Shown here piece by piece: positions 22,016 through 30,166 of a stretch of 41,490 bases of DNA; within the stretch, counting starts at the first letter, position 1; every line of letters starts with the position of its first letter. The notes beneath the pieces were generated by a model that searched no databases, was not told the origin of the DNA, and saw only the letters and a list, made by a program, of their open reading frames with translations. Position numbers and translations under genes: made by a program. The stretch is from a virus. The stretch covers positions 1 through 41,490 of IMG/VR virus record IMGVR_UViG_3300020123_000239; one strand, 5' to 3'.

Positions 22016-23901
22016 TACGCACCCCCTGCGAGCCAATCGAGATAAGCATTGATCAGCGAGATTTTGGTATTGCCGGTGACGGTCACGCGGAAAACGCGAT
22101 CGCGCCCCGAGCCGAGCCGGTTGAAGATCGCGCGCGCTTGCGGCCGGAAGTTCGGATTCGAACCGCTATCGAGCTGGGGAACTGTTACCGTCATCGCGTT
22201 CGAGAAGGTGTGCCCGTTGTCTTTCGACCAGTCGAGCTTTACAGTGAGCGCGGCGCCGCCGGTTTCGAGATCGAGCTGCAACCGGTGGAAGAACTGGCGC
22301 AATCCGGCTTCTGACAGATGCGGGAAGGTCCGAACGCAGTAAATCGTCTGGCCGTTGTCTTGGTAAGTCGCCGTCGAAAGCGGATAGATCGCGCCTGAGG
22401 AGTGATCCCCGACATAGTGCACCCCGGCCGCGTTCGCCCAGCTCACGAAAGCATGGCCGCGCGCGGGGTGTCGGTGGAAGGTGGTTCCATCGGTCGAATA
22501 GGTCCACTCGTGCCAGAGAGGTTTGCCGAACTGGGCCGATGCGGTGATGTCATAAACCCACGTCGCATCGGCCGCGTTAAAGCTGAGCACCCAGAATTCG
22601 TGGCCGTCGAGTTCCAACATGAAACTCTCGGCATCCTGCACGGTCGAATAGCCGGACCAGACTTGCTCCACCGCATGCGTCGAAACTCTCTGCGGTTGGT
22701 AGCCTTGCCCGCGATAGGCGACGATGCCGCCTTCGAGGTCGGTCCCCAGCCAGATCGGCCCTTGCCGGGTCGAGTTGGCCGCGCGGATCGACGCCAGGCC
22801 GATCGGAATGAACGCGCCGGGGTCGCGCTGCATGGGCGCGCCTTCGGCCGGTGGGTTGTCGAGCGATCGCCAGATTTCCGATGACGACTCACCCAGAATC
22901 CACAGGTCCTCGTGATCGGCCAGAATCGCGCCGATGTTATCCGGGTAACCTTCCTTGATTCCGAAGTCGAGCGGGTCCCAGGTCTTGCCGTCGAACACGG
23001 CCGAGAAGTCGATTTCCTTCGAATCGGGTTTGGCCACGATGAAATAGCTGTCGAGGAACGTGCCCGTTTGCGCGGTCACTCCGAGCCCCGCGACGCTCCA
23101 GGCCGAGCCCGCTTGAGCGCCCGCACTACCGGTGAGCGTGAGGTGGGTCTGATCCTGGACTGAGGCCACCGTGTAGGAAGCGCCGTTGATCACGATGGTT
23201 TGCCCCACCATGCCCTGGTTGAAGAGCGGGCCGCTGTCCCAGGTCACGGCGGTGCCCGTGACGTCGGCGGTTCCACCCACGGCAAAGACCGTATAAGCCA
23301 CGGCGGTTTGCGTGCCGGCGCTCGACGTGAGCACCAGGTGCTGATTGTCCGTGACGGAGGCGACGGTATAGCCAACCCCGTTGATGATGATTTGCTGGCC
23401 TGCCATCGCGGCCGTGAAATTGTCGCCTTCGTCCCAGGTAACGGCCGTGCCGCTCGTATCCACGACGCCATGCGCGGAAATGAAGAGAGGCTGCGCGACC
23501 GTGATTCCATCCGCCAGATAGAATTTGCCGGCCGAGACGATGCCCAACTGGTTGCCGTTCGGAATCATCTGGACGGGCGAATGCGCGGAGTCGTCGCCGA
23601 CGTCGCCCAAGAGGCTGGAAGTTCCACCCGAAAAGACTTCGTAGAGCTTGGAGCCCGCCACGGCGAAGAGCCGGCCGCCGGTGGTAAGTGGGGCCCCGCC
23701 GGCGAACAACCCCCGGATTGGCGAGGTGGGAAGCGTGATGAAGGGCGCGCCGATCCCGGGCCGTGCCCGGAGCATCCCGACAGACTTGGTTTCGCCGTCC
23801 GCTTCGATCGCTTCCGGGAAAAGGTTCTGCGATCGCTGGCAGGCAGCGTTCACGCTCGCCGCGAGGTAACTCCCGCCGATGAATCCCGGAAATCGCTTCA
23901 T
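22015..23901 (-). CDS. packaged DNA stabilisation protein, P22 gp10-like
   Basis: A 628-residue protein whose N-terminus (FPGFIGGSYLAASVNAACQR then QNLFPE) is characteristic of P22 gp10-family head-closure proteins, which sit below the gp4 ring and hold packaged DNA. The following beta repeats (RGLFAG, GRLFAVAGSKLYEV) are propeller-like, and the C-terminal half is WD/propeller-like in pattern. P22 gp10 is about 470 residues. The extra length is partly due to two adjacent copies of a roughly 60-residue domain at residues 148-208 and 213-271. It lies directly after the gp4-like genes, as in P22. Confidence 0.85.
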   Translation of the reverse strand: MKRFPGFIGGSYLAASVNAACQRSQNLFPEAIEADGETKSVGMLRARPGIGAPFITLPTSPIRGLFAGGAPLTTGGRLFAVAGSKLYEVFSGGTSSLLGDVGDDSAHSPVQMIPNGNQLGIVSAGKFYLADGITVAQPLFISAHGVVDTSGTAVTWDEGDNFTAAMAGQQIIINGVGYTVASVTDNQHLVLTSSAGTQTAVAYTVFAVGGTADVTGTAVTWDSGPLFNQGMVGQTIVINGASYTVASVQDQTHLTLTGSAGAQAGSAWSVAGLGVTAQTGTFLDSYFIVAKPDSKEIDFSAVFDGKTWDPLDFGIKEGYPDNIGAILADHEDLWILGESSSEIWRSLDNPPAEGAPMQRDPGAFIPIGLASIRAANSTRQGPIWLGTDLEGGIVAYRGQGYQPQRVSTHAVEQVWSGYSTVQDAESFMLELDGHEFWVLSFNAADATWVYDITASAQFGKPLWHEWTYSTDGTTFHRHPARGHAFVSWANAAGVHYVGDHSSGAIYPLSTATYQDNGQTIYCVRTFPHLSEAGLRQFFHRLQLDLETGGAALTVKLDWSKDNGHTFSNAMTVTVPQLDSGSNPNFRPQARAIFNRLGSGRDRVFRVTVTGNTKISLINAYLDWLAGGA

Positions 23902-23908
23902 AGCGGGC

Positions 23909-24652
23909 CTACTCCGTCAGTCCGGTGAAGCGGTTGTAGTTGCCGCCGAGCCCGTTGCCGCGCCGCGTCTTCAGTGCCGGGTCTCCGTGCAAGAGCAGCT
24001 TCGGTGAGTTCTTCGATTCGATGAGGGCCTTCGCCTGGCTGGCCAGCATCGTCAGTTCGGGCGTGGGGCGTTTCGCGAATTCAAGCGCCAGGCGGACGGC
24101 CAGGTTCAGGACGATCGCATCTTCGTACCCGGGCGGAAGGATGATGTTGTCGGTAAGGGCCGCGTAGGTCGAGAGCTGCTGCCAGGTGTAAAGCTCGATC
24201 GTGTAGGCGGCATCCGGAATCGGGTAAAAGTACAGCGTCGAAAGCGGGTCATTGCCGTCGTTATACAGCTCGGCCGGGAAGGTATAGACCTCCTGGAGCC
24301 GCTTCGCTGCCCACTGCTCATCCGTCATCAGGACGAGCGGCCGCCGGATGACAGGCGACTGCGAAAACTGTAAATTCGCGCTCACGATCTGGGTGGGACG
24401 CGGCGCGTTGAAGTCGGCCGTGAGGATGTGGGCCGGGTCGATCCCGATGGTGTAGCTCTGCTTCTGGTTCGTGAGCGTGTAGGTGTCGAAGCGAACCGTG
24501 AAGGCGTTCAGTCGATCCGCGCACCAGGCGTCGAGCATCCGGCGAAGCTCTTCGAAGGAGTCCGTCAATTCATCGGTGTTCGGGATCTGCCCCTGTGCCA
24601 GCACGTTCGATTTACGGAGCGCGGCACGGATGGCATTCTGAACCGTGATCAC
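23909..24652 (-). CDS. head-tail connector / tail accessory factor, gp4-like, copy 4
   Basis: A 247-residue member of a set of four tandem paralogues. Common features are an N-terminal helix (VQNAIRAALRKSNVLAQGQ), a helix with LRRMLDAWCADRL, the strand pair KQSYTIGIDP, a central LSTLYFYPIPDAAYTIELYTW and the hallmark LPPGYEDAIVLNLAVRLALEF near residue 170. P22 gp4 forms a 12-mer under the portal and plugs the head exit. A GTG start overlaps the previous stop. This copy has the longest C-terminal tail. Confidence 0.82.
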   Translation of the reverse strand: MITVQNAIRAALRKSNVLAQGQIPNTDELTDSFEELRRMLDAWCADRLNAFTVRFDTYTLTNQKQSYTIGIDPAHILTADFNAPRPTQIVSANLQFSQSPVIRRPLVLMTDEQWAAKRLQEVYTFPAELYNDGNDPLSTLYFYPIPDAAYTIELYTWQQLSTYAALTDNIILPPGYEDAIVLNLAVRLALEFAKRPTPELTMLASQAKALIESKNSPKLLLHGDPALKTRRGNGLGGNYNRFTGLTE

Positions 24653-25341
24653 GCAGCCACCTTCACGGGCGCGACGGGCGGAGGCGGAGGCGGATAGAGC
24701 AGCTTGTTTTTGTTCTGGAGGGTTGCCTTGGCCAGCTCGGCATTCGCCATCAGTTCTTTGGTCACGGGCTTGTTAAAGGCCGGGGCGAGGATCAGAGCGA
24801 GCGCGCAAATGATCGCCCATTCGTAGCCGTCGGGCAAGTTGAACGTGTCGGAGAGCGCCGTCACATTCGGGATCGGGAGCCAGGTGAAAAGCTCAAGCGA
24901 AGAGTTCGAAGCCGCGGGAATCGGGTAAAGATAGAGCGTCGAGTTCGGGTAGGCGTAATCGTCGTAGAGCACCTTGGGCAGGGCGCTCGTGTCGGACTGC
25001 ATCCCGAGTGCGTTCCATTCGTCGGCCGTCGCGAGCTTGAGCGCGCCGCGGATCGCTACCGCGTCGCCAATGACGATGGCGGCAGCCTCGATGCGCACCG
25101 GGCGAGCGGCGGTGAACGTCGCGCCCGAGGGTCCGATGGTGTAGCTCTGGGTGCCCGCGGTCAGTGAGAACGTGGACTTTGCAATCTCGTAAATGTAGAG
25201 GCCATCGTTCTCCCAGCTCGACAGCATCGCCTGGAGAAAGGGCAGTGAGGCTGCGGATTCGGAAGCGCCCGACGTCCGGCCAGGCCCGAGCCGGCCGATT
25301 TGAATCAGCGCGCGATCGATGATGTTCTGAACGGTGCTCAT
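24649..25341 (-). CDS. head-tail connector / tail accessory factor, gp4-like, copy 3
   Basis: A 230-residue paralogue with STVQNIIDRALIQIGRLG at the N-terminus, TQSYTIGPSGATF, STLYLYPIPAASNSSLELFTW and LPDGYEWAIICALALILAPAF. The TIG and PxGY signatures match the other copies, while overall identity looks low, so the duplication is old. Overlaps both neighbours by 4 nt. It ends in a short Pro-rich tail (LYPPPPPP). Role as for copy 4, by family and position. Confidence 0.8.
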   Translation of the reverse strand: MSTVQNIIDRALIQIGRLGPGRTSGASESAASLPFLQAMLSSWENDGLYIYEIAKSTFSLTAGTQSYTIGPSGATFTAARPVRIEAAAIVIGDAVAIRGALKLATADEWNALGMQSDTSALPKVLYDDYAYPNSTLYLYPIPAASNSSLELFTWLPIPNVTALSDTFNLPDGYEWAIICALALILAPAFNKPVTKELMANAELAKATLQNKNKLLYPPPPPPVAPVKVAA

Positions 25342-26024
25342 GAGGCCTTCTTGAGGTCAGCGCCAGGCGCCGCGGGATGCTGTGGCAGGGGATCACCCGG
25401 CATGGTGTTATCGCCGAAGATCGCCTTGTTCGTCGAGATGATTACGCCCTTCGACTGGAGCGCGAGCGCCATCATGCCTTGCGCCAGGTCGAGCCGCCCG
25501 AACTGAGTCGCGAGATCGACGGCCAGGTTCATGGTCAGTCCGCGCGCGTAGCCTGGCGGCAGGTCGATCGAGGTCGAGAGCGTGGCAAAGACCGAGAGCG
25601 GCGCGAACGTGATCAGAGTCAGTGAGGCCGTGGCCGCGGGCCACACGTAAACGTTGCTCGTCGGATAGGCGTAGTCGCAGTACATCTTGGTCGCGTAGGT
25701 GCCTGATCGCGACTCGTCGATGATTTGCGCCCACTGCTCGGCCGAACAAACTTCAACGGGGGAACTGATGTTGCCGGAGCTGCAATAGGCCGCTTTGATT
25801 TTGAGCGGCCGGGCCGTGGTAAAAGGTCCGGCTCCCCCGGTGGCCACGGTGACTTTTTGCTCGACGGGTACAATGATCTGCTCGACTGACCAGGAGTCGA
25901 TGAGCTTATTCAGGACGATCAGGCCGTCGTTACTTTCGTCCGTTGAGGGCGATTCGCCCGAGGCCAGAATCCCGAGTTCTTTCATGGCGTCGGTGATGAG
26001 CTGCTGCCCGGTGTAGGAACTCAC
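25338..26024 (-). CDS. head-tail connector / tail accessory factor, gp4-like, copy 2
   Basis: A 228-residue paralogue: YTGQQLITDAMKELGILASG, then VLNKLIDSWSVEQ, SNVYVWPAATASLTLITFAPL and LPPGYARGLTMNLAVDLATQF. It lacks the SYTIG strand motif seen in the other three, having FTTARPLKIKAA directly, so it is the most divergent. A GTG start overlaps the previous stop. Part of a co-translated set of four. Confidence 0.8.
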   Translation of the reverse strand: MSSYTGQQLITDAMKELGILASGESPSTDESNDGLIVLNKLIDSWSVEQIIVPVEQKVTVATGGAGPFTTARPLKIKAAYCSSGNISSPVEVCSAEQWAQIIDESRSGTYATKMYCDYAYPTSNVYVWPAATASLTLITFAPLSVFATLSTSIDLPPGYARGLTMNLAVDLATQFGRLDLAQGMMALALQSKGVIISTNKAIFGDNTMPGDPLPQHPAAPGADLKKAS

Positions 26025-26731
26025 TGGTTCGCCTGGCCTTTCTCGATGTCAGTCATGGTGAGCGGCTGCTGCGCACTCACTCCGATCGGGGCCAACGGCT
26101 GGCCGAGCGATACGCCGTTGATCGCGGCGAGCGCCTGCTTGGCCTCGTGGGCTTTCGCTACCACCGCCTGGTCCAGATGGGAGCCAGCGAATTCGGGGGC
26201 CATGTTCACGGCAAGGTTGAAGCTGAAGGCGTCCTCGTAGCCCGGCGGGAAACTCACGGTATCCGAGATCGCGGAGAAAGCCGCGAGGGGCTTCACGCTC
26301 CACAGGTCGAGCGATCCGGAGGCCGGGGCGGGCCACAGAAAAATGGTTGCGAGCGGAAATTGATAATCACATGCGAGCCAGTCGGCAAAAGCGCCGGTCA
26401 CTCCGCGATCGATGATGGTCGCGAATTTCTCGGCACTCACGATCTGGCAGGGCATGGAAACGGAGCCGGTGACCACGGCCGCCGCGCGGATTTTCTCCGG
26501 CCGCGACGTGTTGAAAGTTCCGGTCGATCCGATCGTGTAAGAGGCCGCACCGGTAAGTGAGAACGTCTCTTTCTTGATCTGGTAAATCGTCAGGCCTTCG
26601 ATCGAGAAGGCCGAGAGCAACTGGTTGGCAAGATTCAGGCAGTTGGTGTATTCACCGGTTGCCAGACTTCTGCCCGCCTGGAGAATGCCGATTCTCCGCG
26701 CGGCTTGCTCGATGTAATCCTGGACGATCAT
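26021..26731 (-). CDS. head-tail connector / tail accessory factor, gp4-like, copy 1
   Basis: A 236-residue paralogue, first transcribed of the four. Features are IVQDYIEQAARRIGILQAG, ANQLLSAFSIEGLTIYQI, AASYTIGSTGTFNTSRP, ATIFLWPAPASGSLDLWSV and FPPGYEDAFSFNLAVNMAPEF. It abuts the stop of the 58-aa gene. As the P22 order is coat then gp4, this copy is the positional equivalent of gene 4; the other three are extra. Confidence 0.82.
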   Translation of the reverse strand: MIVQDYIEQAARRIGILQAGRSLATGEYTNCLNLANQLLSAFSIEGLTIYQIKKETFSLTGAASYTIGSTGTFNTSRPEKIRAAAVVTGSVSMPCQIVSAEKFATIIDRGVTGAFADWLACDYQFPLATIFLWPAPASGSLDLWSVKPLAAFSAISDTVSFPPGYEDAFSFNLAVNMAPEFAGSHLDQAVVAKAHEAKQALAAINGVSLGQPLAPIGVSAQQPLTMTDIEKGQANQ

Positions 26732-26908
26732 TTATTTCGTGGCCTTGCGGGCTTTCGCGATCGCCGGGTCGGGTTTGACGCCGGGCGCGGTCTCGATGCC
26801 GAATGCGGCCGGGGAGTCTTCCCAGCCCTTGCCGAGTTCCTTCTCCTCTTCGGGAGAGTTGACGATCTTCGGCTCTTCGGTCGCGTGGTAACGGAACGAT
26901 GGGTACAT
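26732..26908 (-). CDS. small conserved-looking phage protein, 58 aa
   Basis: The start at 26908 has AAAGGA at good spacing. The sequence MYPSFRYHATEEPKIVNSPE, with a following EEEKELGKGW and DSPAAFG, matches a short protein I recall near head-tail genes of many phages; it has no assigned role. Charged and probably soluble. It lies between a terminator hairpin and the first gp4-like gene, whose ATG abuts its stop. Confidence 0.7.
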   Translation of the reverse strand: MYPSFRYHATEEPKIVNSPEEEKELGKGWEDSPAAFGIETAPGVKPDPAIAKARKATK

Positions 26909-26920
26909 GCAAGTCCTTTC

Positions 26921-26957
26921 GGAAAAGTGGGGCGGCATCGTATCGAGAGGCCGCCCC
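26921..26957 (-). terminator. stem-loop terminator after the 26972 gene
   Basis: GGGGCGGC (26929-26936 complement) and GCCGCCCC (26950-26957) form an 8-bp stem. The leftward RNA continues ACUUUUCC. It overlaps the leader of the 58-aa gene, so it may attenuate rather than fully end transcription. Confidence 0.55.
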
Positions 26958-26971
26958 GTTCGCTCAGTGGA

Positions 26972-27727
26972 TTAATAGCTGGGGTAGAACTTGGCCGTCT
27001 TCGCGTCGAACGTCCAGCACTGAACCTTGCTCACCACGCCCGTGGTAGCGAGCGCGATGTTGTTCGTAGCCGTCGTGGTGTAGGCCGCATCCGGGATGAT
27101 GCAGAATCCGCCACTCACCTGGCCAACCGGAATGCTCCAGGAGGTAATGGCGTTCGTGCCGGTTACGTGGAACAGTGGGCCGCTCGGGAGTGTGGCGCCG
27201 GCGACGGATGCAACGGCCGTAGTCGGCTGAGCGGGGGCGTCGGTGTTCTGGAACCCGGGAACCCAGCTCAGGGTGACGGTCGAGCAGAGCCACTGCCGGC
27301 CATTCTGCACGTTGACATACGGGGTGACGAAGGTGGCCGAAGCGGTGCAGGCGCCGTCCGGGTCGGTCGAGTAAAACCAGTTGGGTTCACCGATCAGAAC
27401 CATGGAGCCGGAAACGTGGGCCACTGCTTTGCTGCCCGAGAGACCGTTGCGAGTCACGGTGATGTTGGTGCCCGAGATGGAAACGACGCGCATCGCTTCG
27501 CCGCGAGCATCGCCCGGGTCCTGGACAAAGAGCATGGAGCCAGGCTCGCCGGTGGCGGTGTTGGGGGCATTGATGCCGGTGGCCGAAGAGACCGGGATTA
27601 CCGAGTCGGTCGCGGCGATCGCGGCCGAGGTGGAAGTCTGGGTCAGGGTGTGTTGCTGCGCAAACGCCGGGGTGAAAGTGACGAGGGCCAGGAGACTGGC
27701 CAGGAAGAGTTTGAAAGTCTTGATCAT
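26972..27727 (-). CDS. exported protein with signal peptide, 251 aa, in the head operon
   Basis: MIKTFKLFLASLLALVTFTP then AFAQQ is a clear Sec signal peptide, with GAAGGAAA upstream of ATG 27727. The mature part is Thr/Ser/Ala-rich and beta-patterned, with an Ig-like start (LTQTSTSAAIAATDSVIPVS). It ends KVQCWTFDAKTAKFYPSY; the 33061 protein has a similar VVCWKSDGKTLGY motif near its C-terminus. Hairpins lie on both sides of the gene. A secreted protein between coat and connector genes is unexpected; it may act on the host surface or be a cargo gene. Confidence 0.7.
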   Translation of the reverse strand: MIKTFKLFLASLLALVTFTPAFAQQHTLTQTSTSAAIAATDSVIPVSSATGINAPNTATGEPGSMLFVQDPGDARGEAMRVVSISGTNITVTRNGLSGSKAVAHVSGSMVLIGEPNWFYSTDPDGACTASATFVTPYVNVQNGRQWLCSTVTLSWVPGFQNTDAPAQPTTAVASVAGATLPSGPLFHVTGTNAITSWSIPVGQVSGGFCIIPDAAYTTTATNNIALATTGVVSKVQCWTFDAKTAKFYPSY

Positions 27728-27749
27728 CGAAGTTGTTTCCTTCAATCGA

Positions 27750-27780
27750 AAAATTGGTGGGCCGCCCCGAAAGACGGCCC
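27750..27780 (-). terminator. stem-loop terminator after the coat gene
   Basis: GGGCCG (27759-27764) pairs with CGGCCC (27775-27780). On the leftward strand the stem is followed by ACCAATTTTTCG. It lies 8 nt past the coat stop and upstream of the exported protein gene; partial termination would lower expression of the downstream genes relative to coat. Confidence 0.6.
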
Positions 27781-27787
27781 GATTCAG

Positions 27788-29032
27788 TTAGCCTTCGATC
27801 GCGCAGGCCATTTCGCCGTAGAGCTTCCCGAAGTCGTACAGCACGTCGGCGCGGTTCACTTCCTTGCGGTAAACCGGATCGAATGCGCGGATCATGGAAA
27901 TCGCGAGGCCGGTCTCTTCGTCGCGCTCGCGGGTGACCAGGGCGCCCATGCCGGGCTCGGGGTCATTCAGCGGGACGCTGACGAAGGCGAAAGCGTTCTT
28001 GTGCAGCAAGAGGGCTTGGGGCGAAGTCGTGGACGCGGGTCCATCGACCGTGATCGCGGCGCCGTCGACGGGAGCCGAGTCAACGTTCTGATACTGGCCG
28101 GTCGGGGTGATTGCGGGTGCGATCGAGACGCTGCCGTTGCCCGATCCATCGGAGCTGAAATCGGCGAGGACAACGAAGCTCTGCAAGCGGCCAGTCGACT
28201 GGCGGGTCTGCGGATGCACGCTGAACACGTTGGCGATAGTGAAGCGATCGCCGGCCTTCAGGCGGGAAGCCGCCGCGCCGGTCCAGCCGCGCGTGGTCAG
28301 GCTCATCGTGCCGTTGTTGCCGCCATCGGCGGTCTGGGCTGCCGTCGACGCATCCACGAGCGGAGTGCCACCGTACGGGCCGGTCTTGCGGCTGTAGATG
28401 GTCTGGTCGCGGAAGACGTTATAGCCGAAGCTGTCCACCATCCGGCCCTGTTCCCATTGCTTCGAGATCGCGCCGGTCGGATTGAACAGCGTTTTCACGC
28501 CGTGCACGAAGGAGCTGGAAATCTTGCGGTTGACGATCAGGTTCAGCTCTTCGCCTTCGGGCAATCCCTGTTCGACCAGGATGTCGCCGGCGGTGAGGAA
28601 CGGCAGATCGTCGGTGGGGGTGGTTCCCGGCGTTCCCGCCTGGTTCCAGGTGTTGAGTGCGATGAACTGCGCGGCTTCGGCGTTGATCTTCGAAGCGAGC
28701 GCGATCGCGAGCGGCTTCGCATACAGTTCGCGAGCTTCGCGGATCGAGAGGGTTTTCTCCACCGAGTCCCACTCGTAGGCGACCTGGGCAACCTGGCCGA
28801 CTTTGATCGGGGTCACCTGGTCGGTGAGGGACTGGGGATCATATTTCAGACCCTTCGAAACGGTGAAGCGGTAGGGCTTGCGAACTTCTACGCTCGCGCC
28901 CACCTTGAAACTCTTCTTCCCGAATTCGGGAGAGAGCGCGGGGGACATGTTGCGGCAAACGTTGAGGGCGTTGCCGAGGTCCATCAGGACCAATTTGGCG
29001 AACACCTGCGGGGTTAAAACAGCATTCGGCAT
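27788..29032 (-). CDS. major capsid (coat) protein, P22 gp5-like
   Basis: A 414-residue protein close to the 430 residues of P22 gp5. Features include MPNAVLTPQVFAKLVLMDL at the N-terminus, GKKSFKVGASVEVRKPYRF, IREARELYAKPLAIALASKI, a long central insertion domain and the C-terminal DPVYRKEVNRADVLYDFGK. It forms the icosahedral shell with an HK97-type fold. It follows the scaffold gene as in P22. A strong AGGAG and the GNRA-loop hairpin precede the ATG, consistent with very high late expression. Confidence 0.9.
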   Translation of the reverse strand: MPNAVLTPQVFAKLVLMDLGNALNVCRNMSPALSPEFGKKSFKVGASVEVRKPYRFTVSKGLKYDPQSLTDQVTPIKVGQVAQVAYEWDSVEKTLSIREARELYAKPLAIALASKINAEAAQFIALNTWNQAGTPGTTPTDDLPFLTAGDILVEQGLPEGEELNLIVNRKISSSFVHGVKTLFNPTGAISKQWEQGRMVDSFGYNVFRDQTIYSRKTGPYGGTPLVDASTAAQTADGGNNGTMSLTTRGWTGAAASRLKAGDRFTIANVFSVHPQTRQSTGRLQSFVVLADFSSDGSGNGSVSIAPAITPTGQYQNVDSAPVDGAAITVDGPASTTSPQALLLHKNAFAFVSVPLNDPEPGMGALVTRERDEETGLAISMIRAFDPVYRKEVNRADVLYDFGKLYGEMACAIEG

Positions 29033-29043
29033 TGAATTCTCCT

Positions 29044-29057
29044 CCGCCTCGCGGCGG
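29044..29057 (-). promoter_or_regulatory. 5' leader hairpin with GNRA loop abutting the coat SD
   Basis: The leftward RNA reads CCGCC-GCGA-GGCGG, directly followed by AGGAG (29039-29043) and 6 nt later the ATG. GCGA is a GNRA tetraloop. The hairpin and flanks match those at 17734-17747 except for one loop base. Confidence 0.65.
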
Positions 29058-29112
29058 TGGTTTCCCGGTCTATCTCCCGACAGTCCGGGGCCTGGTCAGC
29101 CTTTCGGGCCGA

Positions 29113-30090
29113 TTACAGGTACTTTTTGATCTCCCGCTTGAAGGTCCGCATGTCCGTCTTATCGAGATCGATTTCGGTGGCAGCGGAGCCACTTCCCCCC
29201 ACCGATTTCGGCGGTTTGGGAAGCGGCGGAGCGGGAGCAGGGGTTTCCGTTTTAGGAGCCGGGGGAGCCTGGAGTTTCGCGACGAACGCGCCCAGCTCGA
29301 AAGCCAGGCGATGGGCCGGCAGCTTGGAGAGACGCTCCAGCTCGGGCCGGTTCTTCGCGAGCGCGTAGGCCAGTTCGGCCTTTGAGATGTCGCCTTCGGA
29401 CTCAATGACGGCGCGGTGCATTTCGGCTGGCAGCCTTTGCGCCAGGTCCTTTACCGTATCCATCACGTCGTCATAATCGGCGTGTTTCGCGCGCGCGGTT
29501 TCGACGCTCGAATTCCAGCTCTGTGCGAGGGCCTGGTTTCGTTCCTGCGTGAAGCGCGCGGCCTCTTCGTTTGCGCGTTTCTTCTCACGCTGGTCGATCG
29601 TGTAGTTCGTCAGGTCCTGCTGATACTTGTCCCAGTCGGTGTAGTTCTTCGGATCGGGTGGCTGATCGGCCGGCTTCGCTGGCTCGGTTGCAGGTTGCGC
29701 CGTTGGTTGGGCAGGTGGCGGGGCCTGTAATTGCTGCAATCGTGCTTCGACGGCTTCGAGTCGCCTTTCGGCTTCCCGTTGCCTCCGGACGGCTTTGTCG
29801 ATCCGCTTTTGGACTCCGGGAGGGACGGGCGTTTTATCGTCGTCTTCCTCCGTCGGAGTAGTTCCTTCCGCGGGCTCCTGTGGCTTACCCGGTTCCGAGG
29901 CCGGGGGCTTGGTTTCACCCTCCGGGGTTGCCGGGGGCGCGGGTGTTTCTGTCGTTTCGGCGGGTTTGGGCTCCGCCGCCGGCGACACCGGCATGTCTCC
30001 TTCGAAATCGGTCTCCGCCCATTTGCGGAGGTCCGCCATCGTGGGCTCGATAACGACTGAAGGAGTCGGGGGCACTACGACTGTAGCCAT
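29113..30090 (-). CDS. scaffolding protein, 325 aa
   Basis: The N-terminal 100 residues are a disordered Pro/Glu/Thr-rich region (ETTETPAPPATPEGETKPP). A long coiled coil follows (KRIDKAVRRQREAERRLEAV, about residues 110-135), then more helices, ending in a basic DMRTFKREIKKYL. P22 gp8 (303 residues) likewise ends in a basic helix-turn-helix that binds coat. Position between portal and coat is diagnostic. It would guide coat assembly and leave the procapsid. Confidence 0.82.
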   Translation of the reverse strand: MATVVVPPTPSVVIEPTMADLRKWAETDFEGDMPVSPAAEPKPAETTETPAPPATPEGETKPPASEPGKPQEPAEGTTPTEEDDDKTPVPPGVQKRIDKAVRRQREAERRLEAVEARLQQLQAPPPAQPTAQPATEPAKPADQPPDPKNYTDWDKYQQDLTNYTIDQREKKRANEEAARFTQERNQALAQSWNSSVETARAKHADYDDVMDTVKDLAQRLPAEMHRAVIESEGDISKAELAYALAKNRPELERLSKLPAHRLAFELGAFVAKLQAPPAPKTETPAPAPPLPKPPKSVGGSGSAATEIDLDKTDMRTFKREIKKYL

Positions 30091-30166
30091 GCTGTTTGGT
30101 TGAGTTTCCTCGCGCGGCGATTCTGGTTTAATTCACCCAAGGCCCGCCACGAAGGCCTGAAAATGA

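Noticed and set aside
26705-29017. 770-codon open frame on the + strand
   Set aside because: It lies antisense to the coat, exported-protein and small genes, has an Arg/Gly-rich composition typical of shadow frames in GC-rich DNA, and lacks recognisable motifs.
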